Source: JANLVJ01 sp031363945
GTDB taxonomy: Bacteria > Bacteroidota > Bacteroidia > Sphingobacteriales > Sphingobacteriaceae
Assembly: GCA_031363945.1 (NCBI GenBank)
Contig: JANLVJ010000024.1
Location: 1-64,000, forward strand
Length of the DNA: 64,000 nt
Reading direction: 5' to 3'
In this document: piece by piece, positions 45,178 through 54,943 of the stretch
How the letters are laid out: every line of letters starts with the position of its first letter
How positions within the stretch are numbered: position 1 is the first letter of the stretch
Position numbers and translations under genes: made by a program
Notes under the pieces: generated by a model
Told to the model about the DNA's origin: nothing
What the model saw: only the letters and a program-made list of their open reading frames with translations
Database searches by the model: none

Positions 45178-46583
45178 GCCAGCACAGTTTCTTTAACAAT
45201 ATCCAGTATGGCAAATGCGGCTTCTGAATCTGCTGCTTCTGCATACACTCTTAACACTGGCTCTGTACCTGAAGGGCGCATCATTACCCACTGGCTATCG
45301 CCTAAATGAAATTTATACCCGTCCATATCTTCTATACTTTCAACCTGGTAGGTACCGAAGGCTGTATATTTTTTGGCTTTGCAACTTGCAATAATTTCCT
45401 GCTTTTTTTCTTCTGTCAGATGAAGATCATAGCGCTCAACAGCAAATGAACCGACAACAGCATATATTTCCTGAATTAATTCAGGTAGTGATTTGCCAGA
45501 TTTAGCCATGAATTCCCAGATGATCAGGCCAATCCAAATACCATCACGCTCTGGTATATGACCTCTGATGGCAATTCCACCAGATTCTTCACCACCCACC
45601 AGGAATTCATCACCCATATTTACGATCAGATCGCAGATATATTTAAAACCAATTTTCGTGGTTGTATGGGGCAGGTCATAAGCCTTGCAAAGTTGGGCAA
45701 TTTTAGAGGTAGTTGAGAACGTGGTGATAACAGCTCCTTTTTCTCCCTTATATTTTACCATATAATGAATCAGCAGCAAGAGTAAATGATGAGAGTCAAT
45801 AAAATTACCTTCACCATCATACATACCGATACGGTCAGCATCCCCATCTGTAACCAGCGCCCCGTCCATATCACCTGCAACCTGTAATAATTCACGCAAC
45901 TCAGTCAGGTTTTTATCAATGGGTTCTGGTGCCTGCCCTTCAAAACCAGGGTTGACATCGGTATGCAAAAATGTAAGGTCTGGAAGCAGATCACGCATAA
46001 CATTTTTACCTGCTCCAAACATCGCATCATAGGCAAGTCTCATTCCTGACTCTTCGATGACAGACATGTCAAAATTAGCCCGCACCTGAGTCAGATACAT
46101 TTCTTCTAAATCTATATCCTTAATTAAACCTGATTTCTTGTACTCATCAAGTTCAAGTAAACCCAAAGAGACTTTATCAGGAATATTATCTTCTACCAGT
46201 TCAATCATTTCAGGGGTAGCGGGACCACCATAATAAGCTTTTATTTTATAGCCATTATATTCTGGGGGGTTATGACTGGCTGTTATAATTATGCCGGCAG
46301 TTGTCTTTAATTTTACTGTTCCCAGAGAAACCATGGGTGTAGAAACGAACTCGTTTACTGCCAGATAAACCGTAATACCTTCATATGCAAGAACCCGGGC
46401 TGTTGTTTCGGCAAACATTCGCCCACCAAAACGCGGATCATTACCAACTACCGCTGTTGGTGCAGAATAATTTTCTTTCAACCATACTGCAGTAGCATAG
46501 GCTACGCGTTGTACATTTTCAACAGTAAAATCAAGAGCGATAATGGCTCTCCAGCCATCTGTGCCAAATTTAATTTTTTGCAT
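45174..46583 (-). CDS. Phosphoglucomutase/phosphomannomutase family protein
   Basis: This 469-residue alpha-D-phosphohexomutase has the phosphoserine loop IIITASHNPPEYNGYK, the metal loop DGDADRIG, the sugar loop GEESGG and the phosphate loop RPSGTEP. It interconverts hexose-1- and 6-phosphates. Whether glucose or mannose is preferred cannot be read from the sequence. A mannose preference would feed the mannose-1-phosphate guanylyltransferase at 30807-31889. It is transcribed divergently from the second aspartokinase. Confidence 0.92.
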   Translation of the reverse strand: MQKIKFGTDGWRAIIALDFTVENVQRVAYATAVWLKENYSAPTAVVGNDPRFGGRMFAETTARVLAYEGITVYLAVNEFVSTPMVSLGTVKLKTTAGIIITASHNPPEYNGYKIKAYYGGPATPEMIELVEDNIPDKVSLGLLELDEYKKSGLIKDIDLEEMYLTQVRANFDMSVIEESGMRLAYDAMFGAGKNVMRDLLPDLTFLHTDVNPGFEGQAPEPIDKNLTELRELLQVAGDMDGALVTDGDADRIGMYDGEGNFIDSHHLLLLLIHYMVKYKGEKGAVITTFSTTSKIAQLCKAYDLPHTTTKIGFKYICDLIVNMGDEFLVGGEESGGIAIRGHIPERDGIWIGLIIWEFMAKSGKSLPELIQEIYAVVGSFAVERYDLHLTEEKKQEIIASCKAKKYTAFGTYQVESIEDMDGYKFHLGDSQWVMMRPSGTEPVLRVYAEAADSEAAFAILDIVKETVLA

Positions 46584-46785
46584 AATTAGTAAAGGTCTTC
46601 TTTTAAATAAAACGTTAATCGATGCCCGATAAGGTTGGTAATTCTAGGTAAATGATTTTACATCAAAAATGCGAATCAAATTCTTTAAATGTTTGTAAAA
46701 AATCGGGATATTTAAAGACTTTTTTTCAAAGTTTAGTAACGTTAGCACATTTTTTTCTATAATATACACTATTTTTCCATTCAAT

Positions 46786-48102
46786 ATGAAAGTTTTAAAA
46801 TTTGGAGGAACCTCGGTTGGCAGTCCCGAGAGGATGCACAAGCTACTTGATCTTCTTGACACAACGACTGAACAGATAATTGTTTTGTCAGCAGTATCGG
46901 GTACTACCAATTCACTGGTAAATATAGCTAGAGCTTGGTCAAAAGGCAAGACAGAAGAAGCCAGGTTGCTTACAGAAGAATTAAAAACCAGTTACGAAGT
47001 GTTCTGTTCGGAACTTCTAACAGACAAAGATCTGTTAGAAGTAGCCTACAATACATTAGCAGAGCATTTTATGCTCTTATTAATCATTGGTACCGAACCC
47101 TATAAACCCCAGACAGAAAAAATTATACTTGCCCAGGGAGAACTTTTATCTACCCGGCTTTTTACACTTTATCTACGTGAGAAAAAAGTTCCGGCTCTTT
47201 TGCTGCCAGCCCTTGAGTTCATGAAAATAGATGAGAATGAAGAACCTGTCATTTCCTTTATTGCTGAAAAATTGCAGGCCCTGCTTAAGAAATATGCTGG
47301 TACGAAGCTTTTCGTGACTCAGGGTTTTATTTGTATGAATGACTTTGGTGATATTGATAACCTGAAAAGAGGGGGTAGTGACTATACTGCTTCTCTTATT
47401 GGGGCTGCCTTACAGGCTGAAGAAATTCAGATCTGGACAGATATAGATGGTATGCATAATAATGATCCAAGGATTGTTAAAAATACCCGACCAATTGCCG
47501 AGCTGTCATTTGGTGAGGCAGCTGAACTGGCCTATTTCGGCGCAAAAATACTACATCCTCAAAGTGTATTTCCGGCCCAGCGTTTTAATGTTCCGGTACG
47601 TTTGCTTAATACAATGGACCCAACAGCACGGGGTACCCTGATCAGTAATAAGCGATCGGCTGGAGATGTTAAGTCAATAGCAGCTAAAGATGGTATTATT
47701 GCTATCAACATTTTATCAAGCCGGATGTTGATGGCTTATGGTTTTCTACGCAGGGTATTTGAAATTTTTGAACGCTATAAGACACCCATCGATATGATAA
47801 CGACTTCTGAAGTGGCGGTTTCTCTTACCATTGATCATATTGTGCACCTTGATGAAATTCTGGCTGAATTACGTTCTTTTGGTACGGTTGAACTAGATCT
47901 TGAGCAAAGCATTATTTGTGTGGTGGGCGATTTTCTGTCAACAAAAACAGGTATGGTGGCCAAAGTTCTGGGCTGTCTGCCAGATACTCCGATCAGAATG
48001 GTTTCATATGGTGGCAGCACCAATAATATGTCAATTCTTGTACGAACAGTTGATAAAAATTCAGCACTACAGGCATTGCATACAGGAATATTTTTAAGCT
48101 GA
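46786..48102 (+). CDS. Aspartate kinase (second copy, lysA-linked)
   Basis: This 438-residue monofunctional aspartokinase has the kinase start LKFGGTSVGSPERM, the TQGFI and RGGSDYTASLIGAAL region and WTDIDGMHNNDPR. The C-terminal ACT domains (about 310-438) should bind lysine or another end product. Its stop codon overlaps the lysA start (TGATG), so the two are translationally coupled, marking it as the enzyme devoted to lysine or diaminopimelate synthesis. It differs clearly from the copy at 4490-5788. Confidence 0.93.
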   Translation: MKVLKFGGTSVGSPERMHKLLDLLDTTTEQIIVLSAVSGTTNSLVNIARAWSKGKTEEARLLTEELKTSYEVFCSELLTDKDLLEVAYNTLAEHFMLLLIIGTEPYKPQTEKIILAQGELLSTRLFTLYLREKKVPALLLPALEFMKIDENEEPVISFIAEKLQALLKKYAGTKLFVTQGFICMNDFGDIDNLKRGGSDYTASLIGAALQAEEIQIWTDIDGMHNNDPRIVKNTRPIAELSFGEAAELAYFGAKILHPQSVFPAQRFNVPVRLLNTMDPTARGTLISNKRSAGDVKSIAAKDGIIAINILSSRMLMAYGFLRRVFEIFERYKTPIDMITTSEVAVSLTIDHIVHLDEILAELRSFGTVELDLEQSIICVVGDFLSTKTGMVAKVLGCLPDTPIRMVSYGGSTNNMSILVRTVDKNSALQALHTGIFLS

Positions 48103-49274
48103 TGAATATAGAATCACTTAGTGCAGCCCTAAAAACAGTGCGTACCCCTTTTTACTGGTATGATTTATTCTTGTTTGCAGCAACGATTAAAGCGTGTAAT
48201 GAATCATCTTCACCTTATGGTTTTCATGTTCATTATGCGTTAAAAGCAAATTTTAATGATCCTATTCTAGACTTGATAGCCGCTTCTGGTATGGGAGCAG
48301 ATTGTGTCAGTGGCAATGAAGTTCGAAAAGCTGTTGAGCGTGGGTTTCCATCTGAAAAAATTGTCTTTGCCGGTGTCGGTAAGAGTGATTGGGAAATGGA
48401 AGAAGCGCTTGACCTAAATATATTTGCCTTCAACTGTGAGTCAATTGAAGAATTGCAGGTAATCAATGAATTAGCCGCTTCAAAGAATAAGGTGGCCAGA
48501 GTAGCTATTCGTATTAATCCAAATGTGAATGCCAATACCCACCAATATATTACAACCGGCCTGAATGAAAATAAATTCGGTGTAAATACGGCAGATCTTG
48601 AACAGGTGATAAGTGTTTTACGTGAGAGTAAAAACCTGAGTTTTCTTGGACTGCACTTTCATATTGGTTCACAGATTACAGATATGGAAGTATTCAAAAG
48701 TCTATGTATTCGGGTCAATGAACTCACAGCCTGGTTTGAAGCACGCAATTTTCCTGTTCATGTTTTAAATGTAGGTGGAGGCCTGGGTATTGATTACCAC
48801 GAACCCTTGAAAAATACAATTCCTGATTTCAAGACTTACTTTTCAATCTTTCATAAATACCTTGAAATAAAACCCTTACAACAGGTTCATTTTGAACTTG
48901 GGCGTTCTCTGGTTGCCCAGTGTGGTAATTTAATTAGTAAAGTCTTATATATCAAGAAAGGCATCTCAACTAATTTTGCCATCATCGACGCAGGAATGAC
49001 AGAACTTATCAGGCCTGCACTCTATCAGGCATGGCATGATATTGCGAATCTCACAGCCGATACCAGTACAATGAAATCTGAAACTACTGTAAGCGAAGTT
49101 TATGACATTGTGGGCCCAATCTGTGAGTCTTCAGACCTTTTTCGTAAAGCCGTTGAACTTCCTGAAACCCGGCGTGGTGATATGCTGATCATTCGTTCTG
49201 CCGGTGCTTATGGCCAGGTCATGACATCGGGATATAATTTGCGCAAAGTAGCAGAAACAGTTTATAGCGGTTAA
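48102..49274 (+). CDS. lysA: Diaminopimelate decarboxylase
   Basis: This 390-residue fold-type III PLP enzyme makes lysine from meso-diaminopimelate. YALKAN carries the PLP lysine; HFHIGSQI, NVGGGLGIDY, ELGRSLVAQCG and GPICESSD (active-site Cys) are the family motifs. It follows the aspartokinase with a one-base stop/start overlap. Downstream is a short repeat array shared with the convergent acyl-CoA dehydrogenase end. Confidence 0.94.
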   Translation: MNIESLSAALKTVRTPFYWYDLFLFAATIKACNESSSPYGFHVHYALKANFNDPILDLIAASGMGADCVSGNEVRKAVERGFPSEKIVFAGVGKSDWEMEEALDLNIFAFNCESIEELQVINELAASKNKVARVAIRINPNVNANTHQYITTGLNENKFGVNTADLEQVISVLRESKNLSFLGLHFHIGSQITDMEVFKSLCIRVNELTAWFEARNFPVHVLNVGGGLGIDYHEPLKNTIPDFKTYFSIFHKYLEIKPLQQVHFELGRSLVAQCGNLISKVLYIKKGISTNFAIIDAGMTELIRPALYQAWHDIANLTADTSTMKSETTVSEVYDIVGPICESSDLFRKAVELPETRRGDMLIIRSAGAYGQVMTSGYNLRKVAETVYSG

Positions 49275-49278
49275 ATTT

Positions 49279-49362
49279 AGACGTTCTTGCATTTGAATAA
49301 AGACGCCCTTGCATTTACAATGCGTCTGGCATTTAAGCAAAGGCGCCTTAGCGTTTATTTAA
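49279..49362. repeat. Degenerate tandem repeat of about 22 bp, 4 copies
   Basis: Units are 49279-49300, 49301-49322, 49323-49340 (18 bp) and 49341-49362, with the shared pattern AGACGnnCTTGCATTT. The array fills the gap between the convergent lysA and acyl-CoA dehydrogenase genes, and its last unit includes the stop codon of the latter. Confidence 0.6.
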
Positions 49363-50536
49363 ATGCATTCAATCCTGTAATATCCATGCCAGTAATCAAC
49401 AGATGAATATCATGGGTGCCTTCATAGGTCACCACAGATTCAAGATTCATCATATGTCGCATGATCGGGTAATCACCGGTGATACCCATGCCACCAAGCA
49501 TTTGTCTAGCCTCACGGGCGACATTTTGCGCTGTTGCCACACTATTTCTCTTCGCCATAGAAATTTGAGCTGGTGTTGCCCTGTCTTCATTTTTAAGCTG
49601 CCCCAGCCTTAATACCATGAGTTGCCCCTTGGTAATTTCCGTAATCATTTCAGCAAGTTTTTTCTGCTGCAACTGAAAACCTCCAATTGGTTTACCAAAC
49701 TGTATGCGCTGTTTAGAATAACGCAAAGCTGTATCATAACAGTCAAGTGCTGCTCCAAGTGCTCCCCAGGCAATTCCAAATCTGGCAGAATTCAAACAGC
49801 TTAGAGGGCCTTTCAGACCTGTAATGTCAGGAAGCAAATTTTCTTTTGGAATTTTGACATTATTGAAAACAAGTTCCCCTGTTGCAGAAGCACGAAGACT
49901 CCATTTATTATGTGTTTCAGGGGTAGAAAAACCCTCCATTCCTCTTTCAACAATTAAACCTTTGATTTTACCTTCAGGATCTTTAGCCCAGACGACAGCT
50001 ATATCAGCAAACGGGGCATTTGAAATCCACATCTTGGCTCCATTAAGCACATAATGGTCACCCGCATCAGTAAAATGAGTTTTCATATCTGCTGGGTCAG
50101 AACCATGATCAGGCTCTGTCAGACCGAAACATCCGATTAGCTTGCCTGAAGCTAGCTTTGGCAGAAACTTCATTTTTTGCTCTTCAGATCCGAAGGCATT
50201 TATCGGATACATTACAAGTGAACCCTGTACTGAGGCCGTTGACCTGATTCCAGAATCACCGCGTTCGAGTTCCTGCATGATTATGCCGTAAGCAATATAA
50301 TCAAGACCCTGCCCGCCATATTTAACCGGTATTGTTGGACCAAAGGCTCCGATTTCAGCTAGTCCCTTTAAGATTTCATGTGGGAAACGTGCTTCCTGAG
50401 CAGCCTGCTCGATAATTGGAGAGATTTCTTTTTTGACCCATGCTCGCACAGAGTCTCTGATCAGCAGGTGCTCCTGAGATAAAAACTCATCAAGAAGAAA
50501 ATAATCAGCACCTTCGTATTGGTCTTGCCTTGCCAT
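49355..50536 (-). CDS. Acyl-CoA dehydrogenase, glutaryl-CoA dehydrogenase-like
   Basis: This 393-residue FAD enzyme closely fits the GcdH group: CFGLTEPDHGSDPADM, KMWISNAPFADIAVVWAKD, RIQFGKPIGGFQLQQKKLAEM and MMNLESVVTYEGTHDIHLLI, the last carrying the catalytic Glu. GcdH oxidises and decarboxylates glutaryl-CoA in lysine and tryptophan breakdown; some relatives act on other short acyl-CoAs. Electrons would pass to the EtfAB pair encoded at 24439-26160. Confidence 0.9.
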   Translation of the reverse strand: MARQDQYEGADYFLLDEFLSQEHLLIRDSVRAWVKKEISPIIEQAAQEARFPHEILKGLAEIGAFGPTIPVKYGGQGLDYIAYGIIMQELERGDSGIRSTASVQGSLVMYPINAFGSEEQKMKFLPKLASGKLIGCFGLTEPDHGSDPADMKTHFTDAGDHYVLNGAKMWISNAPFADIAVVWAKDPEGKIKGLIVERGMEGFSTPETHNKWSLRASATGELVFNNVKIPKENLLPDITGLKGPLSCLNSARFGIAWGALGAALDCYDTALRYSKQRIQFGKPIGGFQLQQKKLAEMITEITKGQLMVLRLGQLKNEDRATPAQISMAKRNSVATAQNVAREARQMLGGMGITGDYPIMRHMMNLESVVTYEGTHDIHLLITGMDITGLNAFK

Positions 50537-50627
50537 GGCGAAAGGTAGATAATAATAGATTACGGTACAGTTCTTTTAACGAAATATTGCGTATTATTAG
50601 GTTTACCATAAATGGGTATCTGCTTGA

Positions 50628-50993
50628 ATGATAAAACATAAAATAGGCCTTCACGGTATGGAGTTTTTTGCTTTTCATGGTTTACATCCTGAAGAGACAA
50701 TTAACGGCAATAAATTTATTGTTGATGTAGAAGTTGAGACTGATTTTACCAAAGCGGCCTTAAGTGATGATATTTCCGGAACATTCAACTATGAGCAAAT
50801 CTATGCCATCGTTGAGCAGGAAATGAAAATTACCTCAAAGCTTCTCGAGCATCTGGCAGAGCGAATTTTGATGAAACTCAAACTTTTTCCTGCCACAGCC
50901 TTTTCTATAAAAGTTTCTGTTGCCAAAATGAATCCACCACTTAAAGGGGCTACAGCCAAATCTTTTATCGAAATCTGTTATAAAAATAAATAA
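50628..50993 (+). CDS. folB: Dihydroneopterin aldolase
   Basis: This 121-residue protein fits FolB in length and motifs: IGLHGMEFFAFHGLHPEE at the start, FNYEQIYAIVEQEM and LLEHLAERIL with the conserved Glu, and VAKMNPPLKGA near the end. It cleaves dihydroneopterin to 6-hydroxymethyl-dihydropterin in folate synthesis. It is followed 37 bases later by a GlcD-type oxidase. Confidence 0.92.
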   Translation: MIKHKIGLHGMEFFAFHGLHPEETINGNKFIVDVEVETDFTKAALSDDISGTFNYEQIYAIVEQEMKITSKLLEHLAERILMKLKLFPATAFSIKVSVAKMNPPLKGATAKSFIEICYKNK

Positions 50994-51030
50994 AAGTTAA
51001 AATTACCTGTTCTGTTTAAAATTTCCCGTC

Positions 51031-52434
51031 TTGAATTCCTATACTCCTTTAGATCCTATTTTACTCGCCCAGCTTACTGGTCTTTTTTCCAAGGGTAGTT
51101 TTAAAACTGTGCCAGAAGAGCTTCAGAAATATGCACATGATGAAACTGAAGACCTGGTTTTTTTACCTGAAGCAGTTTTTATTCCTGATAATACGGCTGA
51201 TGTTTCAAGATTGCTTAGCTGGTGTACCTTGCACAATGTACCTGTTGTTGCCCGGGGTGCTGGTACAGGCTTAAGCGGAGGGGCTTTACCTGTTTATAAA
51301 GGGATAATCATTTCATTTGAACGCATGAACCAGCTTATTGAACTCGATGAACGTAATCAGCAGGCCACCGTTCAGCCGGGTATGATTACCGAAGTCTTCA
51401 TGAAATTAGTTGAAGAAAAGAGCCTTTACTATCCGGTTGACCCTGCCTCAAAGGGTTCATGTTACTTAGGGGGTAATGTTGCCACCTGCTCTGGAGGGCC
51501 GAGAGTTGTAAAATATGGGTCTATACGTGAATATGTATTGAATCTGGAAGTAGTACTTGCCGATGGGTCTGTGATCTGGACAGGGGCAAATACCATCAAA
51601 TATGCTTCAGGCTATAATCTTACACAGCTTATGATCGGGAGCGAGGGAACACTTGGTGTGATCACAGCGATGGTTCTGAAATTAATTCCCAGGCCTAAGA
51701 CAAATATCTTACTACTGGCCGCATTTACCGATGCTGCTGTTGCCTGCCAGACAGTATCGGCTATTTTTAGAAATGGATTTACTCCTTCAGCCCTTGAATT
51801 TATGGAACGGGAAGCCGTCGACTGGGTTCTTGAGCATGAGCTGTTCGTTTTTAAAACCGATGAGATAACCGGAGCTTACCTGTTAATTGAATTGGACGGT
51901 AGTACACTTGAGACCTTACAAATTGAAAGTGAGCGACTGGCCGAGGTCATTTATGCTGCAGGCAGTCACGATATTATGCTGGCTGATACCGCAGCTCAGA
52001 AAGAAAGCTGGTGGCAATTAAGGAGAAGTATGGCAACCTCTGTAAAGGCGCATTCTGTTTACAAAGAAGAAGATACTGTTGTACCAAGAGCAGAACTGGC
52101 AAAATTACTTGAGGGAATCAAATCAATAGGGAGAACATTTAATTTCAAGTCAGTTTGTTACGGGCATGCGGGAGATGGTAATATGCACGTTAATATTATC
52201 AGGGGTGATATGTCTGATTTTGATTGGAATATTAGGTTAAAGGAGGGAATAAAAGAAATTTTCGCTCTTACTGTATCACTTGGAGGTACGCTCTCAGGTG
52301 AACATGGTATTGGCTGGGTGCAAAAAGAATATATGCAAATAAAATTTGCCCAAATAAATATTGATTTGATGAAAGGAATTAAAGCGGTTTTTGATCCACA
52401 GAATATTCTTAATCCAGGCAAAATATTCAACTAA
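51031..52434 (+). CDS. FAD-binding oxidase, glycolate/lactate oxidase (GlcD) type
   Basis: This 467-residue flavoprotein has the PCMH FAD-binding domain (VPVVARGAGTGLSGGALP, GGNVATCSGGPRVVKYG, GSEGTLGVITAM) and the FAD-oxidase C-terminal domain with VCYGHAGDGNMHVNI and SGEHGIGWVQKEYM. It oxidises a 2-hydroxy acid such as glycolate or D-lactate. The start is a TTG at 51031 with no in-frame ATG nearby. GlcE/GlcF partners are absent here, so it may act alone. Confidence 0.9.
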   Translation: MNSYTPLDPILLAQLTGLFSKGSFKTVPEELQKYAHDETEDLVFLPEAVFIPDNTADVSRLLSWCTLHNVPVVARGAGTGLSGGALPVYKGIIISFERMNQLIELDERNQQATVQPGMITEVFMKLVEEKSLYYPVDPASKGSCYLGGNVATCSGGPRVVKYGSIREYVLNLEVVLADGSVIWTGANTIKYASGYNLTQLMIGSEGTLGVITAMVLKLIPRPKTNILLLAAFTDAAVACQTVSAIFRNGFTPSALEFMEREAVDWVLEHELFVFKTDEITGAYLLIELDGSTLETLQIESERLAEVIYAAGSHDIMLADTAAQKESWWQLRRSMATSVKAHSVYKEEDTVVPRAELAKLLEGIKSIGRTFNFKSVCYGHAGDGNMHVNIIRGDMSDFDWNIRLKEGIKEIFALTVSLGGTLSGEHGIGWVQKEYMQIKFAQINIDLMKGIKAVFDPQNILNPGKIFN

Positions 52435-52578
52435 TGCCATTCTGTCATTGCCTTTAAATTTTAACTGACCTATTGACAGTATTATTCTGACGAAATGCTG
52501 GTAATGAACTCGTTATGAGGTGATATTAAGGTTTGGCATTTAAATGGATAACATAGAAGAAACAATAGAACTTTAACT

Positions 52579-53040
52579 ATGACATTCGTAAAATTTAATC
52601 AGCCAGCCCGGGGACAACGTTTCCCATTTACTCCGATTTATTCAGACCTTTTATCTAATTTATCTGATTCGCATCCTGCAGGTGAAATAAGTACAGGTGG
52701 TATTCCTCCAGTTAATATTTCAGAAACACCGATGCATTACCAAATTGATCTTGCTGCACCAGGCAACAAGAAAGAAGATTTTGTACTAAGTATTGAAGAT
52801 GGCAAGCTTACAGTTTCAATTGCTAAGAAAGAAGAGGCAACAGAACCTGCCGCTGAAATCTTGAATTATACCCGCCGTGAAATAGTTCAGTCTATATTCA
52901 GCCGTAGTTTTAATTTACCTGAAGAAGCTGATCAGGATGTAATTAATGCAACTTATGATGCTGGAATCTTAACGATTACTATCGGTAAACGTGAAGATGT
53001 CAAGCTGCGTAAAATTGCCCGTAACATTGTAATTAAATAA
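52579..53040 (+). CDS. Hsp20/alpha-crystallin family small heat shock protein
   Basis: In this 153-residue protein, residues about 45-150 form the alpha-crystallin domain (PPVNISETPMHYQIDLAAPG, DGKLTVSIAKKEE, SRSFNLPEEADQDVINATYDAGILTI). Small heat shock proteins hold unfolding proteins as ATP-independent oligomeric chaperones. The C-terminal I-x-I-type contact is only loosely matched (RNIVIK). A strong terminator follows. Confidence 0.93.
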   Translation: MTFVKFNQPARGQRFPFTPIYSDLLSNLSDSHPAGEISTGGIPPVNISETPMHYQIDLAAPGNKKEDFVLSIEDGKLTVSIAKKEEATEPAAEILNYTRREIVQSIFSRSFNLPEEADQDVINATYDAGILTITIGKREDVKLRKIARNIVIK

Positions 53041-53076
53041 TATTTGCGTTGATTTTTAGTGTTTATTTTAGTTGGG

Positions 53077-53102
53077 AACCGGCTTTTAGCCGGTTTTTTT
53101 TT
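53077..53102 (+). terminator. Rho-independent terminator after hsp20
   Basis: AACCGGC pairs with GCCGGTT around a 5-base loop and is followed by at least seven T. It lies 37 bases after the hsp20 stop. Confidence 0.85.
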
Positions 53103-53125
53103 CGCTAAAATTTTTACTTTTGGCC

Positions 53126-53626
53126 ATGAAAAGACCGGAAAATGAAAGAAGTGATTATACCTATGATTATATTAAGCTGGTCAATGATGATGTAATGTCA
53201 GTTCTTAATGAACAAATCATTGGTTTTCCTTCATTAATAAGCACCTTGGCCGGGAAAGAAGATTACGCATATCTGCCTGGCAAATGGACTGTTAAAGAAG
53301 TTGTGCAACATACCCTTGATACAGAACGAATACTGTCTTACAGGCTTCTGGCTTTTGCCCGGCTTGAAAAACAACCTCTTCCAGGCTTTGAACAAAGCGA
53401 ATATGCACTGGCTGTCAATGTTGAAGGTAGAACATTACCTAATCTGATAGAAGAGTTTACCTGTCTGCGTAAGGCGAATATGTTTCTTTTTAACGCTCTT
53501 TCTGTCGAGGAATTAGAAAGAACAGGTGTAGCTTCGGGTATAGTTCGCTCAGTTAGAAAACTACTGTTTACTATTGCTGGTCACCTTGAACATCATCGCA
53601 ATATTCTGCGTGAAAAATACAGCTAG
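53126..53626 (+). CDS. DinB family protein
   Basis: The protein has 166 residues from the ATG at 53126; a TTG two codons earlier is possible. It has the DinB/YfiT four-helix layout with the metal-binding histidines in KWTVKEVVQHTLDTERIL and GHLEHHRNILREKY. Family members are metal-dependent thiol (bacillithiol or similar) transferases or unknown hydrolases. The substrate cannot be inferred. Confidence 0.85.
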   Translation: MKRPENERSDYTYDYIKLVNDDVMSVLNEQIIGFPSLISTLAGKEDYAYLPGKWTVKEVVQHTLDTERILSYRLLAFARLEKQPLPGFEQSEYALAVNVEGRTLPNLIEEFTCLRKANMFLFNALSVEELERTGVASGIVRSVRKLLFTIAGHLEHHRNILREKYS

Positions 53627-53668
53627 CAGGTAAATATGGTATAAACATTAACTTAATGAACCAGGTAA

Positions 53669-53794
53669 TCAGACTTCTGATTCTTCGGCCTTATCGACTT
53701 TCAGTAAATGCGTGAATAGAAACATAATACCCGCTATACCAACACTGCCAATTGTCAGGTAAATTAATGAAGGGAAAAATAATTCAACACCCAT
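53669..53794 (-). CDS. Probable 41-residue single-pass membrane peptide
   Basis: On the minus strand, ATG at 53794 opens a frame coding MGVELFFPSLIYLTIGS then VGIAGIMFLFTHLLK and a charged end, KVDKAEESEV. It is one clear transmembrane helix with a basic then acidic cytoplasmic-like tail. It fills most of the gap between two genes, and its amino-acid pattern is more coherent than chance would give. No family is recognised. It could be an accessory subunit of a membrane complex. Confidence 0.5.
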   Translation of the reverse strand: MGVELFFPSLIYLTIGSVGIAGIMFLFTHLLKVDKAEESEV

Positions 53795-53884
53795 GATTTT
53801 TGGTTAGTAAAAGTGCATATACGTTAAATTGCAGAATTCTGTTTCATTTATTCTGCAAGCACCTTTACAAACTAATCAGGGGGT

Positions 53885-54943
53885 TTATCCCGGCAGGTTT
53901 GCTGTTTTAACTAATTTTGAAAACTGATCAAAATTCTTTTTTTGTACCTGATATTCAAAGGATGAACTTGTTTTAAATTCTTTCAAAAAATTAAGCGTTT
54001 TTAAGGCAAATAAATCAGTTTCACTTAAGTTTAGTTTTGGAACGTTTAATAGGTCAGCAGTTTCATCACCCAGTAAGAAACGCATTAATGGCAAAAAACT
54101 GCTTTTGACTTTTTTTGAACCAAATTCAACGGTATTAAAATAGTCGATAAGTGATTTAGTAAGAGCAATACCGTGAGCTGAAGTCTTAAACTGACGCCTG
54201 CGAATTGATTCTTCCAATAAATTAACATCTTTGCCGCTATCTGGTAGAAGGGTACGGTTAATACCCGATAAACTCCCGATGATATTCCAAAGATGAATAA
54301 AGTGCTGCTGCTCTGCATATGCTACACTAATTCCCAGTTTGCGCAAACCTCTGACAGTAATGAAAGAAAGTGCCAGATTTGTTCCAGCCATATCCTCCTG
54401 GTTAATTGGTCTTCCCCAGTTATCATTCCACTCTTTACCAGCCAATGTATAATAACGTGCTGCAGCATGAATCAACCTGATTTTTAGAATACTGGAGAAA
54501 CCTTTTCCGGTCGGTTCAAATGCATCGGGTGCCATAACATCCCAGATGAATACGGCTGTATCGAGTAATCGCTTTGCAGGATCATTTTTAATTTTTTCTG
54601 ATAAGTATAAAACCTGAGCTCCATCGGCAGCAGCATAACAAAACGGTAAAGACAACAAGCCGAGAAGTTGTGTAATTGATTGAGCATAACGTGCAAAAAA
54701 TAATGTTCCCTTTAACATACTTTTTTTTATTGCCCAAACGGGAAGGGTTGACGCTGAATCAACCAATATTTTCATCTGAGGTTGTTCTCTGCATGCTATA
54801 AGATTGGAATTGGTTTCTAAACCCGCCATTAGTTGACGTAATTCAACCTTACGCACAGCATTTTCAAAGTAATAGCTTATTAAATTATCTGCCAGCGGAT
54901 CTGCTTGAGTGCGCATTTCATTTAAAAAGTCATTTGTATACAT
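53885..54943 (-). CDS. MpaB-like oxygenase family protein (DUF2236)
   Basis: This 352-residue protein resembles the MpaB/latex-clearing-protein (DUF2236) family of heme-containing oxygenases: KGTLFFARYAQSITQLLGL, RLLDTAVFIWDVM, IRLIHAAARYY and NQEDMAGTNLALSF. The conserved Arg-Leu-x-His (RLIHAA) and the following Asp/Gln-rich block match the family core. Substrate and cofactor are inferred only. Confidence 0.72.
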   Translation of the reverse strand: MYTNDFLNEMRTQADPLADNLISYYFENAVRKVELRQLMAGLETNSNLIACREQPQMKILVDSASTLPVWAIKKSMLKGTLFFARYAQSITQLLGLLSLPFCYAAADGAQVLYLSEKIKNDPAKRLLDTAVFIWDVMAPDAFEPTGKGFSSILKIRLIHAAARYYTLAGKEWNDNWGRPINQEDMAGTNLALSFITVRGLRKLGISVAYAEQQHFIHLWNIIGSLSGINRTLLPDSGKDVNLLEESIRRRQFKTSAHGIALTKSLIDYFNTVEFGSKKVKSSFLPLMRFLLGDETADLLNVPKLNLSETDLFALKTLNFLKEFKTSSSFEYQVQKKNFDQFSKLVKTANLPG

